This document shows, in pieces, positions 24,648 to 36,296 of a stretch of DNA of 64,000 nucleotides. Made by a program: the position numbers and the translations under genes. Source of the DNA: Diaporthe sp. PMI_573 (lineage: Eukaryota; Ascomycota; Sordariomycetes; Diaporthales; Diaporthaceae); NCBI GenBank assembly GCA_021399435.1, contig JAJTUP010000049.1, positions 248,001 to 312,000 of the forward strand, in the 5' to 3' direction. The notes below the pieces were generated by a model. That model did not search any database, was not told the origin of the DNA, and was given only the letters and a program-made list of their open reading frames with translations. Each line of letters opens with the position of its first letter. Within the stretch, counting starts at the first letter, position 1.

Positions 24648-26792
24648 TCAATGCAATGAGACAATCTCACCATCGTCCACCTGTCTTCCCAGCGTTGTTG
24701 ATTTATTGGCATTGGTCATGAGTACCTTGACTTTCAACTGCGTCCTAGTGTCCGAATCGTCCTGGCATTTGACGATATCGTAAAGCACTCTGAAAATCTG
24801 AAGCGTTTGCTCACTCCACTCATTCCACGTGACACCCTCAAACTCGGAAGCATTGTCGATAATGACAAAGACGGTCTTTCTAGGATGAAGACTCATAATT
24901 AGAGGCTTTATGAGGCTGAGAATGGCTTCGAAGTTGTCATCTGCCACTTCCTGCGCCAATGTTCTGTCGAGAGGGCCCATTCGCGAGACATTGTCTCCGA
25001 CTTGTCGTACTAACTGCTCTACGAGGCTTTTGACAAGGCCCAGTGGTCCAGCAGGCGGTTCACCTGCGATATTGCGGCTATGAAGGCCACAGAAGTAATG
25101 CAAAACCACGAGGGAGTCCGACTGCATGAGTGACGCAGCGAAGGAGGCGGCCCACACAGACAGGGGGCTTGTTTTGCCTGTGCCGTCGTCTTTGCAGTGG
25201 CCGTCAACCATGAGGATCCCGGATTCGTCTTTGGCGAGTAAGCTCTTGAAGGCATCTTTGGTCATTAACGAGCGAGCCTGGCTGAGACCTCGTTGCTGCA
25301 TGGAATTGGCTCGCCGCAGGACGTATTTCATATCCACTTCAGCTGATGGGTCATTTTCTTGTATTCTCAGAATCCGTACGAGCTCTTCATTGGTCACGGG
25401 CAGTGCCATGACTGGCATCGTGGATCTCAAAATTCGGCTGGCCTCCGGCCACAGTCGGTACTCTGTCAACTTGGTCAGTTAGCCCTTTCGGGGGCGAATA
25501 CTAATATGAAACTCACGCTCGATGTAACGATCCTCAGAGACGATGTTGTATAAGCCGGTCTGCATGACTGATGCCATATCAGGAGTTATCATGAGAAAGA
25601 TGTTATCTCGAAAGTTCATCGTGACCTGAGACGGTTGTGTGGCTGTCGACTCGACTTGTGCTGGCCGTGTATCGAATTGGTGTAGGATTTGTCGCAAGTA
25701 CCCAGAATTCTCCGTTTGTAATTGGCGAATGGTTTGAAGTTCTCTCCGTGAAGCATCCCCAGTACATTCTAATCTTGCTATCCTCTGATGCAGTAGGTGA
25801 TCTGCTCTCTCGGTGATTCTAGTCATGGCAGTAGAGATCTGGTTGGTGATGGCGTCGACATCCTCGCTTTCTTGTTGGCTGAGCTTCTTCCAAGCTCGTT
25901 TGACCCCTGAATATACGTAAGTGAAACGTTGACGAAACTCTTAGCGAGTATCTGCAGAAAACGGCCCCAAGACTATCAACATACACGATTTTCTACTCTG
26001 TTGAGACGGGGAAACAATATCGGCCAACGCAATAATCGACTCAAGAAGGGTAGCATGGAAGTCTTCAACAAGAATGAATAATATTTGATCTTCTTTGTAT
26101 GGTCCTTGTTTGTCGTGTACGCGGGCGAGTAGTCTGGGGACCTCCGCTAAAGTGTCGAGAACTCTGTTGCGAGACTCGATGTGTCTTTTCCAGGCCTTCA
26201 ATGAGTAAGTAGTCTTCTACGTCCTCAAAGCTGGACTTGGATGGTGGCGGGCTCACAGGTCGCCCCCTATGGAACTTACGAGAAAAACGTAGGCTAAGCC
26301 CATTCTCAATACGCCCAGTCCATCGTCATCGGGAATCATTTCCGTCAGGCTGTGAAGAGTGCTGGCCAGACTCGAGTCTCTTCTGAACAGATTGCTCAGA
26401 GGACTGTCTTTGGACTTGACCTCTTCATTCTCTGTGACCTTCTCAGCATACAGCTCAATTAAGCCATCCCAGTCCAGTGTCTTAGCCTGGTCCTTTAGAT
26501 CAGCTTCACCAGAGTTGCCAGCGAGAGTCGATAGAAGTCTCGTTCGGAGAGCTTCAGTATCCCGCCTGGCATTTCAGGTCAGGTTTGAGGATTATAGAAT
26601 TGGGGGCGAATGAGATACATACCTAGGTGCAACGGCCCGAAACTCGACTCTTTGCTCATCAAAGAGAGTCACTTCTTTGAATCCGTAATGAATGTTGGGC
26701 TCTGTCTCTTTAAAATTCTCGAAGGCCTCGATTTCCTCGCCTCTCTTCTTGAACTCTACCAGGCTTTTGGGTGTGCTCAAAGAGTGCTTCAT
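24648..26792 (-). CDS. Fungal STAND-like P-loop protein (DUF7708-type N-terminus)
   Basis: Five exons (26792..26623, 26565..26280, 26195..25985, 25906..25517, 25462..24648) encode about 623 residues. All four junctions keep phase. The first half is all-helical and resembles the N-terminal region (DUF7708 type) of fungal STAND proteins: LGVLRMGLAYVFLAWKRH, then ILFILVEDFHATLLESIIAL, then a coiled coil (RIARLECTGDASRRELQTIR). After a YRLWPEASRIL segment comes a nucleotide-binding-like domain with ILMVDGHCKDDGTGKTSPLS, VVLHYFCGLHS, GPLGLVKSLVEQLVRQ and KTVFVIIDNASEFEG. The P-loop lacks the first Gly of a canonical Walker A motif and the Walker B equivalent reads IIDNAS, so ATP hydrolysis is doubtful. 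There are no repeats after the NTPase. The first ATG (26792) was chosen because the upstream in-frame start is GTG. It is divergent from the AAA ATPase gene. Confidence 0.72.
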
Positions 26793-27540
26793 TTTCCAAA
26801 TAAATGCACGCACAGGTCCCACTCGACTCGTAGGACTAAGTTCTCGTGCTGGTTAGTATTGCCACTGGGAAATCCGGCTCTGCCCGAGAAAATAACGGTT
26901 AGGTCACAAGAGATCCAGCGGAACATCCAGGTGAAAGCAGAGGGGAGGCCTGGACTACCTGTAAATTGGGGCTCTGCTTTTGCTCAGCGTGCACTGTGAC
27001 CCGGCAAGGCTCTGGAAATGTGTGGCACACTTGCACGGACTCCAAACTGCCGCTGCATGGAAACATTTGAACAATCTATTGGCCTAGTGCTACTGCCCCA
27101 GTTCATGCTACATCAAACCCAGCTGGATTGGTAGGATGGGCTGGATAGCCCGCTAACAAAAGCGGATGCATGCAGAAAGCAGCCAGTGTGCATGTGGTGT
27201 ATCGTAGCAAAGGTCATTTCCCCTCAGCACACTGGCAGTCATACAAAAGCGAGTACAAAAGCGCGTCGTACCGGGAAGCTTTTCTAGCTTGGGCTTCCTA
27301 TGCTTTCCTGAGGTTGTTCAGAGTCACTCCTCACCCCCGGGGCCATCTCTAAACCGCCTCAGACGTCTGAAGCTACATACACCTCGTTTCTTCTCACGCT
27401 GCATAATCGTCCATTACTTCTTCAATCATAACTCGCTGAAGGTTCTCCCCATTTGGTACTGATAAAGCCTGCACACACCTACACTTAAATCCAAGACAGA
27501 AGAATACGTATCGCACGTTCCAAACAACCCCAGAAATACT
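26793..27540. other. Shared divergent promoter of the P-loop and AAA ATPase genes
   Basis: These 748 bp separate two divergently transcribed nucleotide-binding proteins. No further gene was seen. The arrangement allows co-regulation from a common promoter. Confidence 0.5.
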
Positions 27541-30299
27541 ATGGACAGCTTTGGAATTCCCGTCTCTGTCCAGGACTCGTGGATGAGACAAACAACCGCC
27601 ACCTTGCGAAGTATCAATGTCGGAATTCAAAAATTGGCCAACGAGCTTCGCATGAAAAGACGGGGGAGCTTCAGTTCCACAGATTCTGATTCTGGTGCAG
27701 AAGAATCCGAAATTGGCGCCGAAGACGACAATGATAAGGATCAGGAAGCTCAACAAGTAGATTGTATTCCAGAAGCGAGAAGGTGCGACTTGATGGAGTA
27801 TCGTGAATGGTTCAAGGGACAAACAAGACATGTCCTTGACTTCCTTGTTGCGGGTAACGACCTGGTGAATGAGATTGAGGTCTGGGAGGATCGTCATTCA
27901 GCAATGCTTCGATCCACTCTGTCCAATGCCAAGAATGAAAAGGCTCAAGGATCAAAGACCCAGTCAAAGGTGCCGCCAATGACTGAGAAGAGCGACACGT
28001 CCAAAGATCTCGTTGACGATCGCTGGATACATACTATTCGCATCAACTCAGCTGTTGTCATACGCATGCTCCGTCAACTCGCAGCCAACGAAGGTATTAC
28101 TATGCAGCAGGACTTCGAACACCAGCCCCTTGTCGTCTACAGACCCTTCTCTTTCCTTGTCCATCATCACACGAACATGAAGGCCTGGTTAGCAGAGCTC
28201 CAAGAACAACCGGAAACGGAGCGCACACAACTGGATTCTCCACTTGAGCCCTATAATCTAGCAGCAAGCCTAAAGCAAGCCCAATGTTATGTGGATTTTG
28301 TTGATGAAAGGCTGATTCCAGCAACGAAAAGATGGACAAACATGGCCGAGCTGAAGCAGCAGCAGCCACGAATTCGATTCGATGATCTGTGGTACCTGTT
28401 TCAGCCAGGAGATCTGGTCTATACTGGGCCTTCCAACTCAACAGAAATCTCGAATGGCAGAACATCATCAACCTATCATTTCATACAGCGTGTACACGCC
28501 TTGCGAAATCCCATAAGCAAGTACAAGAGAGGGGGTCCATCGAGTCTCGCATACGACGCTGTTGCCAATCACCTAAAGCAAGATCCTCCGGACTATCAGG
28601 AGCCTCTAATATGTTTCACTCTCTGTTTATATTACATTGAGTTTGATGGGGCGCTCTGGGGAGCTGTCTCACGACTGTTGCATATCCCACACTTTGAGGG
28701 GGAAAAGGATATTACTGCCTTGCCGGTGTATCCTCTCCGCTTCACAGCCGGCCACGAGGAGATGCTCAAACAGGCTGCTGCTGACGGCGAAGGTATGATC
28801 AAAGCCATCCAAGAACGCCATGGGTCTTATAGGGGTTGGTCTCTGATCAGCAATCCACTCGGATACGTCGTTATTGATTCTATGGGACGCCCAGTTATAA
28901 ATCCAACACACATCGAAGGCGATGTCCTAGTCGACTTTGCGGAAGCGTTCAACACCTTCCCACCATGGAGGTTGTCTTTCTTTAGCGGCAGTACCGCGGC
29001 CTCGGGGAATATTGGTACGATCGGCTGGCGAAAAGATTTCCCCAACATCGAATGGGCCGACAAGCAGAAAACAAATGCTGAAATTCGGATACGGGGAAGA
29101 GTGGTGGTATGGGCCGGAGTCGATGCAACCCGTAATGCATCATACTCGTCTCGCGATGAATATCTCCATGACAGTAGAGTCAAGATGCCAAGTGGCGAGG
29201 ACCTCGTACTTATACCACGGCGCTTCTACGGGTACTCTGTTTGGGAACGCAAGTTTTTTCATCTTGATATTCGTTCCATGCGGCCAAAGGACACGACAGA
29301 CAATGGGCGAGCTTTCAGCCAGCTTCAAATCGGATCGGACGATAAACAACTGATCCAATCATTGGTCCGTTCACATTTCCATAAGAAGTCATTCCAAGTC
29401 AAGCACGGTGTTGAACTCGAAGGACAGGACTTAATCCGTGGCAAAGGCAAAGGGCTGGTGATTCTCCTCCATGGAGTCCCTGGAGTCGGCAAAACTGCTA
29501 CGGCGGAAGCGGTAGCACAAAAGTGGCAGAAGCCCCTCTTCCCGATTACCTGCGGAGATCTTGGTATCACATCTGAAACCGTGGAGAGAGCTCTTAATCA
29601 GATTTTTCGATTGGCTCATCTTTGGGATTGCGTTCTCCTCCTGGATGAAGCGGACGTTTTCATTACCCAGCGGGTGAAAGTAGGGGATCTTCAGAGGAAC
29701 GGACTGGTATCCGGTAAGCCGAGGTATTGGGACTTACGGCCTATAAAACCTTGTACTGACTGCTAGTATCAGTCTTCCTCAGGATGCTCGAGTACTACAA
29801 CGGAATACTGTTTCTCACCACTAACAGACCCGGGGTTCTGGACGAAGCAATTAAATCTCGAGTCCATCTCACGCTGAAATACGACCATCTCACCCTCGCC
29901 CAGACCGAGGCATTGTTCGAATTCAACATGCAGCGTTTGAAAGAGATCGAGGACAAGAAAGGGGCCTTGGACCCCGAATACCGCAAGTTGCATCTGAGGA
30001 AGAAGGAGATTCTGGTATTTGCTCGTGAGCACTACGAGAATGCTATGGAGAAGCAGGGCTTCGGCCGGTGGAATGGCCGGCAGATCCGCAACGCGTTCCT
30101 GATTGCTGCGTCATTGGCGCACTATGGAGACGGTGACGAGGGTGAAGGGGGCGGATCAGAGGATGAAGAGTTGCAGAAACAGTTGGGCCGTACCCACTTT
30201 GAAAAGGTGGACAAGACGACTTTTCTGTATGACCAGTACCGTCGGGAGATGTTCAACAGGGACGATGACTCGCGGGCTCATGAGAAGGAGGAGAGGTGA
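27541..30299 (+). CDS. AAA+ ATPase of the fungal DUF7025 family
   Basis: Two exons, 27541..29713 and 29773..30299, encode about 899 residues. The intron (GTAAGC..TATCAG) has its 3' site chosen to rebuild the family motif RNGLVSVFLRMLEYY. The N-terminal 240 residues are charged and helical. A DUF7025-like region follows (residues about 280-430, with CLYYIEFDGALWG and ITALPVYPLRF). The AAA+ domain has Walker A HGVPGVGKTATAEA near residue 645, Walker B CVLLLDEADVF near 697, sensor 1 ILFLTTNRPG, and the arginine finger in DEAIKSRVHL. A lid with GRWNGRQIRNAFLIAASLA follows, then an acidic tail. All key ATPase residues are present. Such genes are abundant and expanded in Pezizomycotina; substrates are unknown. 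Confidence 0.88.
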
Positions 30300-31444
30300 T
30301 CATGAGTACATTTTGCGTTCTTTCTTTTGCTATTCTCTCTGTGTTCTATCTGGTCACCTTTTCGAGTATCATGGTCTAGAAAATTTGAGGATTTTGTTTT
30401 CCAATTTCTTTCAGGTGGTAGAACATACACTCAAATTACTTTCAACACGATAACGTGCCCGGCCCAGATCTCGGCCAACCCCCCGTTTCGTCCACCCCTT
30501 TTTGGTGCAGACACACCTACATACACTCACTTTTCAACCCCCTCTATTAAAGTCAAACAAAATCCAATAACCCTAGATCCTACTTAGATGTATCAGTATG
30601 GACTAAAAATTTCTTTATCTTTTTCGGGTCACCTATTAAGACAGACTGCTCTTCAGTAGTACGTTTGCACGTTGTAAACAGTAGGTTGTAAACAGCTGAC
30701 CGTGGGAGAAATTTCCTTCATATGGACTAAATGGGGGACCTAGATGTATCAGTATATAATGGATAATTAATAAATGTGAATTAAAAATGGTGAGTTTTTA
30801 AGGTTTTTGGTGGGAAACGGCTGTGCGGGAAGGGGGTTGTGTGCAGAGCGATCCACCTACTTACTTGTAATGCTGCTGAGGGCATCTACGGTGAGGCAGA
30901 CATCTAGAAGACTACCTTATGGCAGGTAGACAGACATAAAGTCGGTAACAACAAGCCTGTTACTAGGAACCCCGGGAGTATTGTACCCTCCAGCTGTACG
31001 GTGCAGACCACAGGGGGTGTGTCACTCTAGGTCCATGTGTACGTGGGTCTACATCTTAGTCTACCCTGGCCTCGCCAATGGCTGCTTTGCAGGCCTTATC
31101 TTGAGGGCCCTCAGACAAAATACACAAGGCTCAGCTAACCTGTAAACAATGTCTTGTCCCAATAGTGCCTGGCTGACTTTGCATGGTGTTTTGTAATGAA
31201 TGACCTGTGACGGTGTGGATGCTTAGATGATGTCCTCCTTTAAGACCAAGCCTCCTCGGATATCCTTAGCTGCATAGTAACTATATGGAACAGAATTACT
31301 ATCTACCGAAATCCATCTGACAGGCAGGCGACAAATAAAATAAGACAGGAAATAACAAAATGTCGCCGTCCTCGATAGCTATACATTGCCGAGTCTCTCC
31401 CTGCGACAGACACAACAAGGGAACGACGCCTTACAATACACACG
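30300..31444. other. AT-rich gene-free gap with short direct repeats
   Basis: About 1.1 kb is visibly richer in A/T than the neighbouring genes, with TATA/TAAT runs around 30590-30800. The 15-mer TAGATGTATCAGTAT occurs at 30585-30599 and 30741-30755, and TATGGACTAA at 30597-30606 and 30721-30730. GTTGTAAACAG is repeated in tandem near 30673-30697. No coding region was recognised. It may be a decayed mobile element, but no transposase remnant is visible. Confidence 0.5.
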
Positions 31445-32032
31445 ATGAACCGACTCGTCCGCCTTAGGGCTGGCTTAGGCTCGGCGAAGCACGTTTTGTA
31501 TCAGCACATTTCTGGTGTAGATGGAAGACGCCTCATTTACTTGACCCAGGCCACCTGCTACACAAACAACGACAAGGATAAGAGGAGCAATCTCCTCCTC
31601 CTCCACCACAACCGCCACCACAACCTTCACAAACCCAAACCCAGACCCGGCTCTTCTTCACCTGACCAGGCCACCACCAAGATGCTGACTGATCTTTCCT
31701 ACAACATCATCGGTGCTTATAACAAGTTGGCCACACAAGTGCTACCCCCTTGTTGTGCACCCACAACCCCCTAGGAGGAGTTTGGGGCCATGGACGAGCC
31801 CAGCACTCGCGGCAGCCTTGCTACTACAACCACCACTACTACCACCACCGGCAACTCCATGCCTGGCAGCGACAGCAAAGGCAACGGCAACAGCAGCGCC
31901 GGCAACATAAGCACCACAACGACCGTGGCCCAGCACCGATACATCAGGCTTACTAGGGGCACAGACAAGCTTGTCGCCTCTAACACAACCCAGGGCTACA
32001 GCCTGGCCCAGAAGTTCCTGGCCGACAAGTAA
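31445..32032 (+). CDS. Possible small gene interrupted by an in-frame TAG
   Basis: A 109-codon frame from 31445 (MNRLVRLRAGLGSAKHVLY..) ends at TAG 31772-31774. The same frame then continues through ATG 31790 to TAA 32030-32032. The N-terminus is basic and amphipathic, like a mitochondrial targeting peptide. The second part is Thr/Gly/Asn-rich and ends TTQGYSLAQKFLADK. A 36-nt GTGCTA..CCCTAG segment spanning the stop could be a very short intron, though its donor is poor. Otherwise this is a stop-interrupted or spurious frame. It overlaps the antisense 3' end of the NLR gene by 53 bp. No homologue was recognised. Confidence 0.3.
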
Positions 32033-35000
32033 CTCCAGCAAGTTTTACCACGGCTTGTTGCTGTTCGTTTTCGACTGCTTCCATCAGAGGTGTCCACGAA
32101 TCCCATGTTTTGCTATCTAACTCGCTGCCAGCCTCCAAGAGCAGACGGAGAGTCCTGACTGATCCATTCCGCGCGGCGCGGTAGAATGGCGTCGACTCCG
32201 AGTTGCTCCGCGCATGAGGGGATGCGCCATGTTGAAGCAGCAAAGTCACCACCTCGTCACATCCGTTCTCCGCGGCCGCGTGCAGAGGCGTCAGTTGCTT
32301 CTCCCCTTTTGGCACGTCGACTTCGGCTCCAAGGTCCAGGAGACGCCGTACGACGACGAAGTTATTGACGCTTGCAGCAACAAACAGACAGGTACTCAAG
32401 TCGCCATCAGGGGCATACCGGTGCACAGATTCGAGATGTAGAAGCAACTCATCCACAATGGCGCCTAGCCCTGTGGAGATGGCAAATGACAACGGCGAGG
32501 ACGTATTCAGTTCGACATCTAAAGAAAGAAAAGGAATATCAGTGAATTTCCTCGCTCTGAAGACGTCTGAGGATGCAAGACTGGTCAGTTCACTCACATT
32601 CGTGAGGAAGACGGCGGCTACGTGACGCAACGCCCGGCTTACTTCCGACCAGTTTCACGACCGTCTTCCACAGCTTGAACCTTGCGGGGCTTGAGTCTGG
32701 GTTCATAAACCACAACAAGTGGTGCTTCAATTGATGGATATTCTCTTCGTCGCAGGATAAATCAACCATGCGAAGATGCGTAGCCCAGTAGGTGGCAGCA
32801 TAGCTGAGGAAAGTGTATTGTTCCATCAGACTTTTCATTTTCATTCCATCGTCGGACTCTAAGCACTCAGAGTCGATCTCAAAATCAGAGAAAGAGAGAT
32901 ATTGAAGACAGACCCGTGCTACCAGAGCATGCGATTCTTTCTCCGTGAAGTGAAAACTCGAACCAGAAGTATTCAAGATATCGTTCCCTGTGAGAAACTT
33001 TTTAACTTCCAAATGATGCAATTGCACTGTCGTATCTTTCAGCATCTGGTGTTCTTCGAAGCTTATTATTGTCTGTTCAGTATCTGTCCCATGGGTGACG
33101 AGCTGACTAAGAGGTGCAATCACGTCGTGGGGTTCATATATACCACTGAAATCCAATCGAGTGTCTCGTGGTCGGATGGATATGACTTCGGCAAGTTGGG
33201 TTTTGGTGAGCGGAGAGACGGCCACAGTCAGCCACTGAAGGGCCTGTTTCATCTCCGATTCTCTCTGTGGATATCTTTTTAGGGCCGACGTCAGGATGTG
33301 GACGTATGTAGCGTCGAGGTTGGTAGGCAGATGTCTTAAAGCGTCCCGTCTATCTCGGTCGTTTCTCATCAACTTGGTATCAGTGACGTATCCGATCTGG
33401 AGCTCAGCTTGCATGATGCTAGATTCAGATATGAGCGTGGGCATGAAAAGCAGCGGAATTGTATATCCATAACTTACGTCACACCAGTCTCGAGTATTCG
33501 GGACTTAATCTCAGCTTGCAAGTCTCCATCCATCAATCTTTCATGCTTGTGCCCGGATGTGAGGTTTCTTAGTCTTCGTTGAAGCTCGACCGAGATGAAT
33601 CTCTCCAAGTCTGCTGCAACCCTGTGTTCGTAGTCTCTTTCCAGGTCACAAACATGTGAGTTGACCTGCTCTACCAACTCAGCTCGGACTAAAGCATCTT
33701 CCCGGCTAGTTATTAAAATCTTCCTCGCGCTTTTCTTTCTCCGGGTGAATACCTCAGAAGGCTGGAGATGTGGAGGCGACAGTGTGCAGAGCTGTCTGAT
33801 GACACCCACAAGACACTCTTTTCCCTCCTGGTTACGATCATGGTTGTAACCTTCGACTTCGTCAAGACCATCAATCAATATGAACACACCATCATACTCG
33901 CACATGAACGAGTCGATTAGCGATAGATACTCTTGGATTCTGAGTCGACGACCTTCCTTCTTGATGAACCTTTGTGATGCAAGCTCGAAACATCGAGGAG
34001 ACCTCGAGGCGAACTGCAATGCAACGGACATGAGGAAGCCCTCCGTGGATGCCACATCTTTATTCATGGCGCCGCAGAAGAAGTACAGAACCATCTGATT
34101 TGGTGGCGATAGATAGGTTTGAAGATATTCGATCATCGATGCGCTGTTGACTGTGTTAGATCTCTCTGACTAGTAGCTGAACTTTGTGTTCACACACGGA
34201 TTGAACAATATACTGACCATAGGAACGATTTGCCCCTCCCAGCTTGAGAATAGTTGCCTTGTCAGAAGTCTTGGTCAATAAATTAAGACTTCGATTGGAG
34301 AGCTTACGAATTCCTGTGACCCATAGCAATACTGGGAGACCTTCCTCCATCCAGGTTCGAAATGGTGTGGTATCCATGAGCCAAGTCCCAATATCTCCGT
34401 GACGCTGGTCGATTTTGTTTTGGAAAAAGTCCTCTGCTATCATGTGCTCCGAAGGTTCCAACCAGGAGAGAATCCTAAGTCTCCTATCCTGGGCATCATA
34501 TTCCCCGAGTCGACCAATGGCTTCGCTACATGTACAAGCAGAAAATTAGTTCTCTCACTGTCGTATATCTTGTCCTACCCAAAGATGGGACAGAAGAGAA
34601 TCAAAGAGAGGGGGAAATCTGCACACGGCCATCTGGGCAAAAGGAATATGGCACCGAATCAATTCAGCTGACTTACGTCTGGTCGATCTGCAGGCCAAGC
34701 ATGATAGCACCTCTATGCTCACCAAGAGCTCGGATGAAGCTGTCGATATCCTTCGTCTGAAAAGGCCATTGAAGTGCGCGGAGTCCACAGCGGTGCAGGA
34801 GTCTTTGTTTACGGCAGGGCTGGAGTTTTTGGTTGAGCCCATCCAGCCGTAGTTCGGTTTCCTTCACAGCATGAGACATCTTCTGAGAAGTCTTTAGCGT
34901 GGCGCCTTGAGAGCTTTCAAGCAGCGTCTGGACGCTTTTCGCAAGTTCTCTGAGCTCTGCTGTATGCTTTTGGAGCCGCCCGATGTCTTCTTTCGCTTGC

Positions 35001-35098
35001 CAGACCGCTTTCGAATACTGAAAACATGCTGTGGTGATCTTTGCGGATAGCTCCCCGATCGCAATAGCACTCCCGACGATTCCGACTGCTTCCGCCAT
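31980..35098 (-). CDS. NACHT-ankyrin NOD-like receptor (fungal NLR)
   Basis: Six exons (35098..34677, 34525..34308, 34242..34218, 34143..33478, 33418..32643, 32566..31980) encode about 897 residues. All junctions are phase-consistent. The N-terminus (MAEAVGIVGSAIAIGELSAK) is the helical domain typical of fungal STAND proteins (Helo-like). The Walker A loop GIPGRGKSFL is assembled from a 25-nt microexon. Walker B is VFILIDGLDEVEG and a sensor-like strand is KILITSREDALVR. A winged-helix region follows (HLPTNLDATYVHIL, AVSPLTKTQLAEVIS), then a linker and about four C-terminal ankyrin repeats (TPLHAAAENGCDEVVTLLLQ, TPFYRAARNGSVRTLRLLLE). Such receptors act in heterokaryon incompatibility and are proposed innate immune sensors of fungi. 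The ligand is unknown. The repeat domain stops abruptly after TPLMEAVENEQQQAVVKL, where a one-base shift would prolong it. Confidence 0.88.
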
Positions 35099-36296
35099 GA
35101 CTTCTGCTAAGCATGGTTATGAGGACATTCTGACACATGAAGCGGGGTTTTTACTTGTCTTTTTGTACCTAGGTAGCCAGGAGAGAGCAGGCTACCAGTG
35201 TCGACGTTGTAGTCTTTTGCATAGTTCAGCATGGACTTATGCAGGCGATCATCAACTATGTCACATAAATTTGTGCCAGTGTCAATTGTTTGATCCTTAA
35301 TCTGTGATGGCTCGCAATTTGGGTGGAATTTGTGGGTTGTTGTAGGCTGACTGTGAAGTTATTGACCAGTAAAAAACGGAGGTCACAGTGGCAGAATCAG
35401 GGGCGCGAGCCTGCTTCCGCGAACTAAGCGGCTCACACCAGGATGATGAGGCGGGCCGCTTTACACCACGACAATATCCACTTACTCATGCCTTCGACCC
35501 TAGCACAATGCGATTGCTTCCGTTCTCCTTCCCTTCGGCACGCGGACTTGACCATCTTCAATAACACAAACACCACATCAAGACCAACGCCCACGACAGC
35601 CATTCATTCTTGTCTCACCTCGCCCTGTTGGCCATCGCCCCTGCACTCTGCATCGCACCCTGGTCTGCGAGGCGCTGCCAAGTGCCCATGATTGGACCAC
35701 ATGTCAGCGCTTGCTTCCTCTGGGCTGGCTCAACACACGGTCAGGCAGCTCCAGCACGATTCGCACCCTGCCAGGCTTCCAGGCGACGAGGGGCTCCTGG
35801 GCAGCCGCCTTATCTAGGGACTGGAAGATCACGTCGACTTTATCCGCTCGCGTAAAGCACCATGCGCCTCAAGTTGTTTCATTCCGATATCAACCGTGTC
35901 TGGTGCGCGAACCTCTGTTGTGATCATAGCTCGTCGTGCCTCGCACCCGGCTATGACGTTGTCTGGGGGAAAACGTGGTCGAATCTGCTCACCGGGGCCC
36001 ATGACATTGCGATGGGTGGCTCACAGGGTCTGATGCGACTGGCCCTGGCCTTTTTCTACTAACTTGCAGGACAACTTGTGTCTCTCGAGAGCACCCCGAG
36101 CACCCCGGCGCCTTATATCCTCTCGCACCCCTCTCGCCCCCAAATGCCGCCTGTCCGCCTCCTGGACATGGGCGCCGTTGGGCATCCACGCTTGTCAGCT
36201 CTGGTATTTGAAGTGGCATGACGCCCGTGGATGCTGTGGTCCTCTCTCAGATCTCGTTTATCCGAGAATGATCTTGTCCAGAGTCACGCAACAGAG
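35099..36296. other. Divergent intergenic region (NLR / C2H2-2)
   Basis: About 1.2 kb lacks a supported gene. It includes two CGCACCCT motifs near 35653 and 35764. Short open frames here are unrelated to known proteins. Confidence 0.45.
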
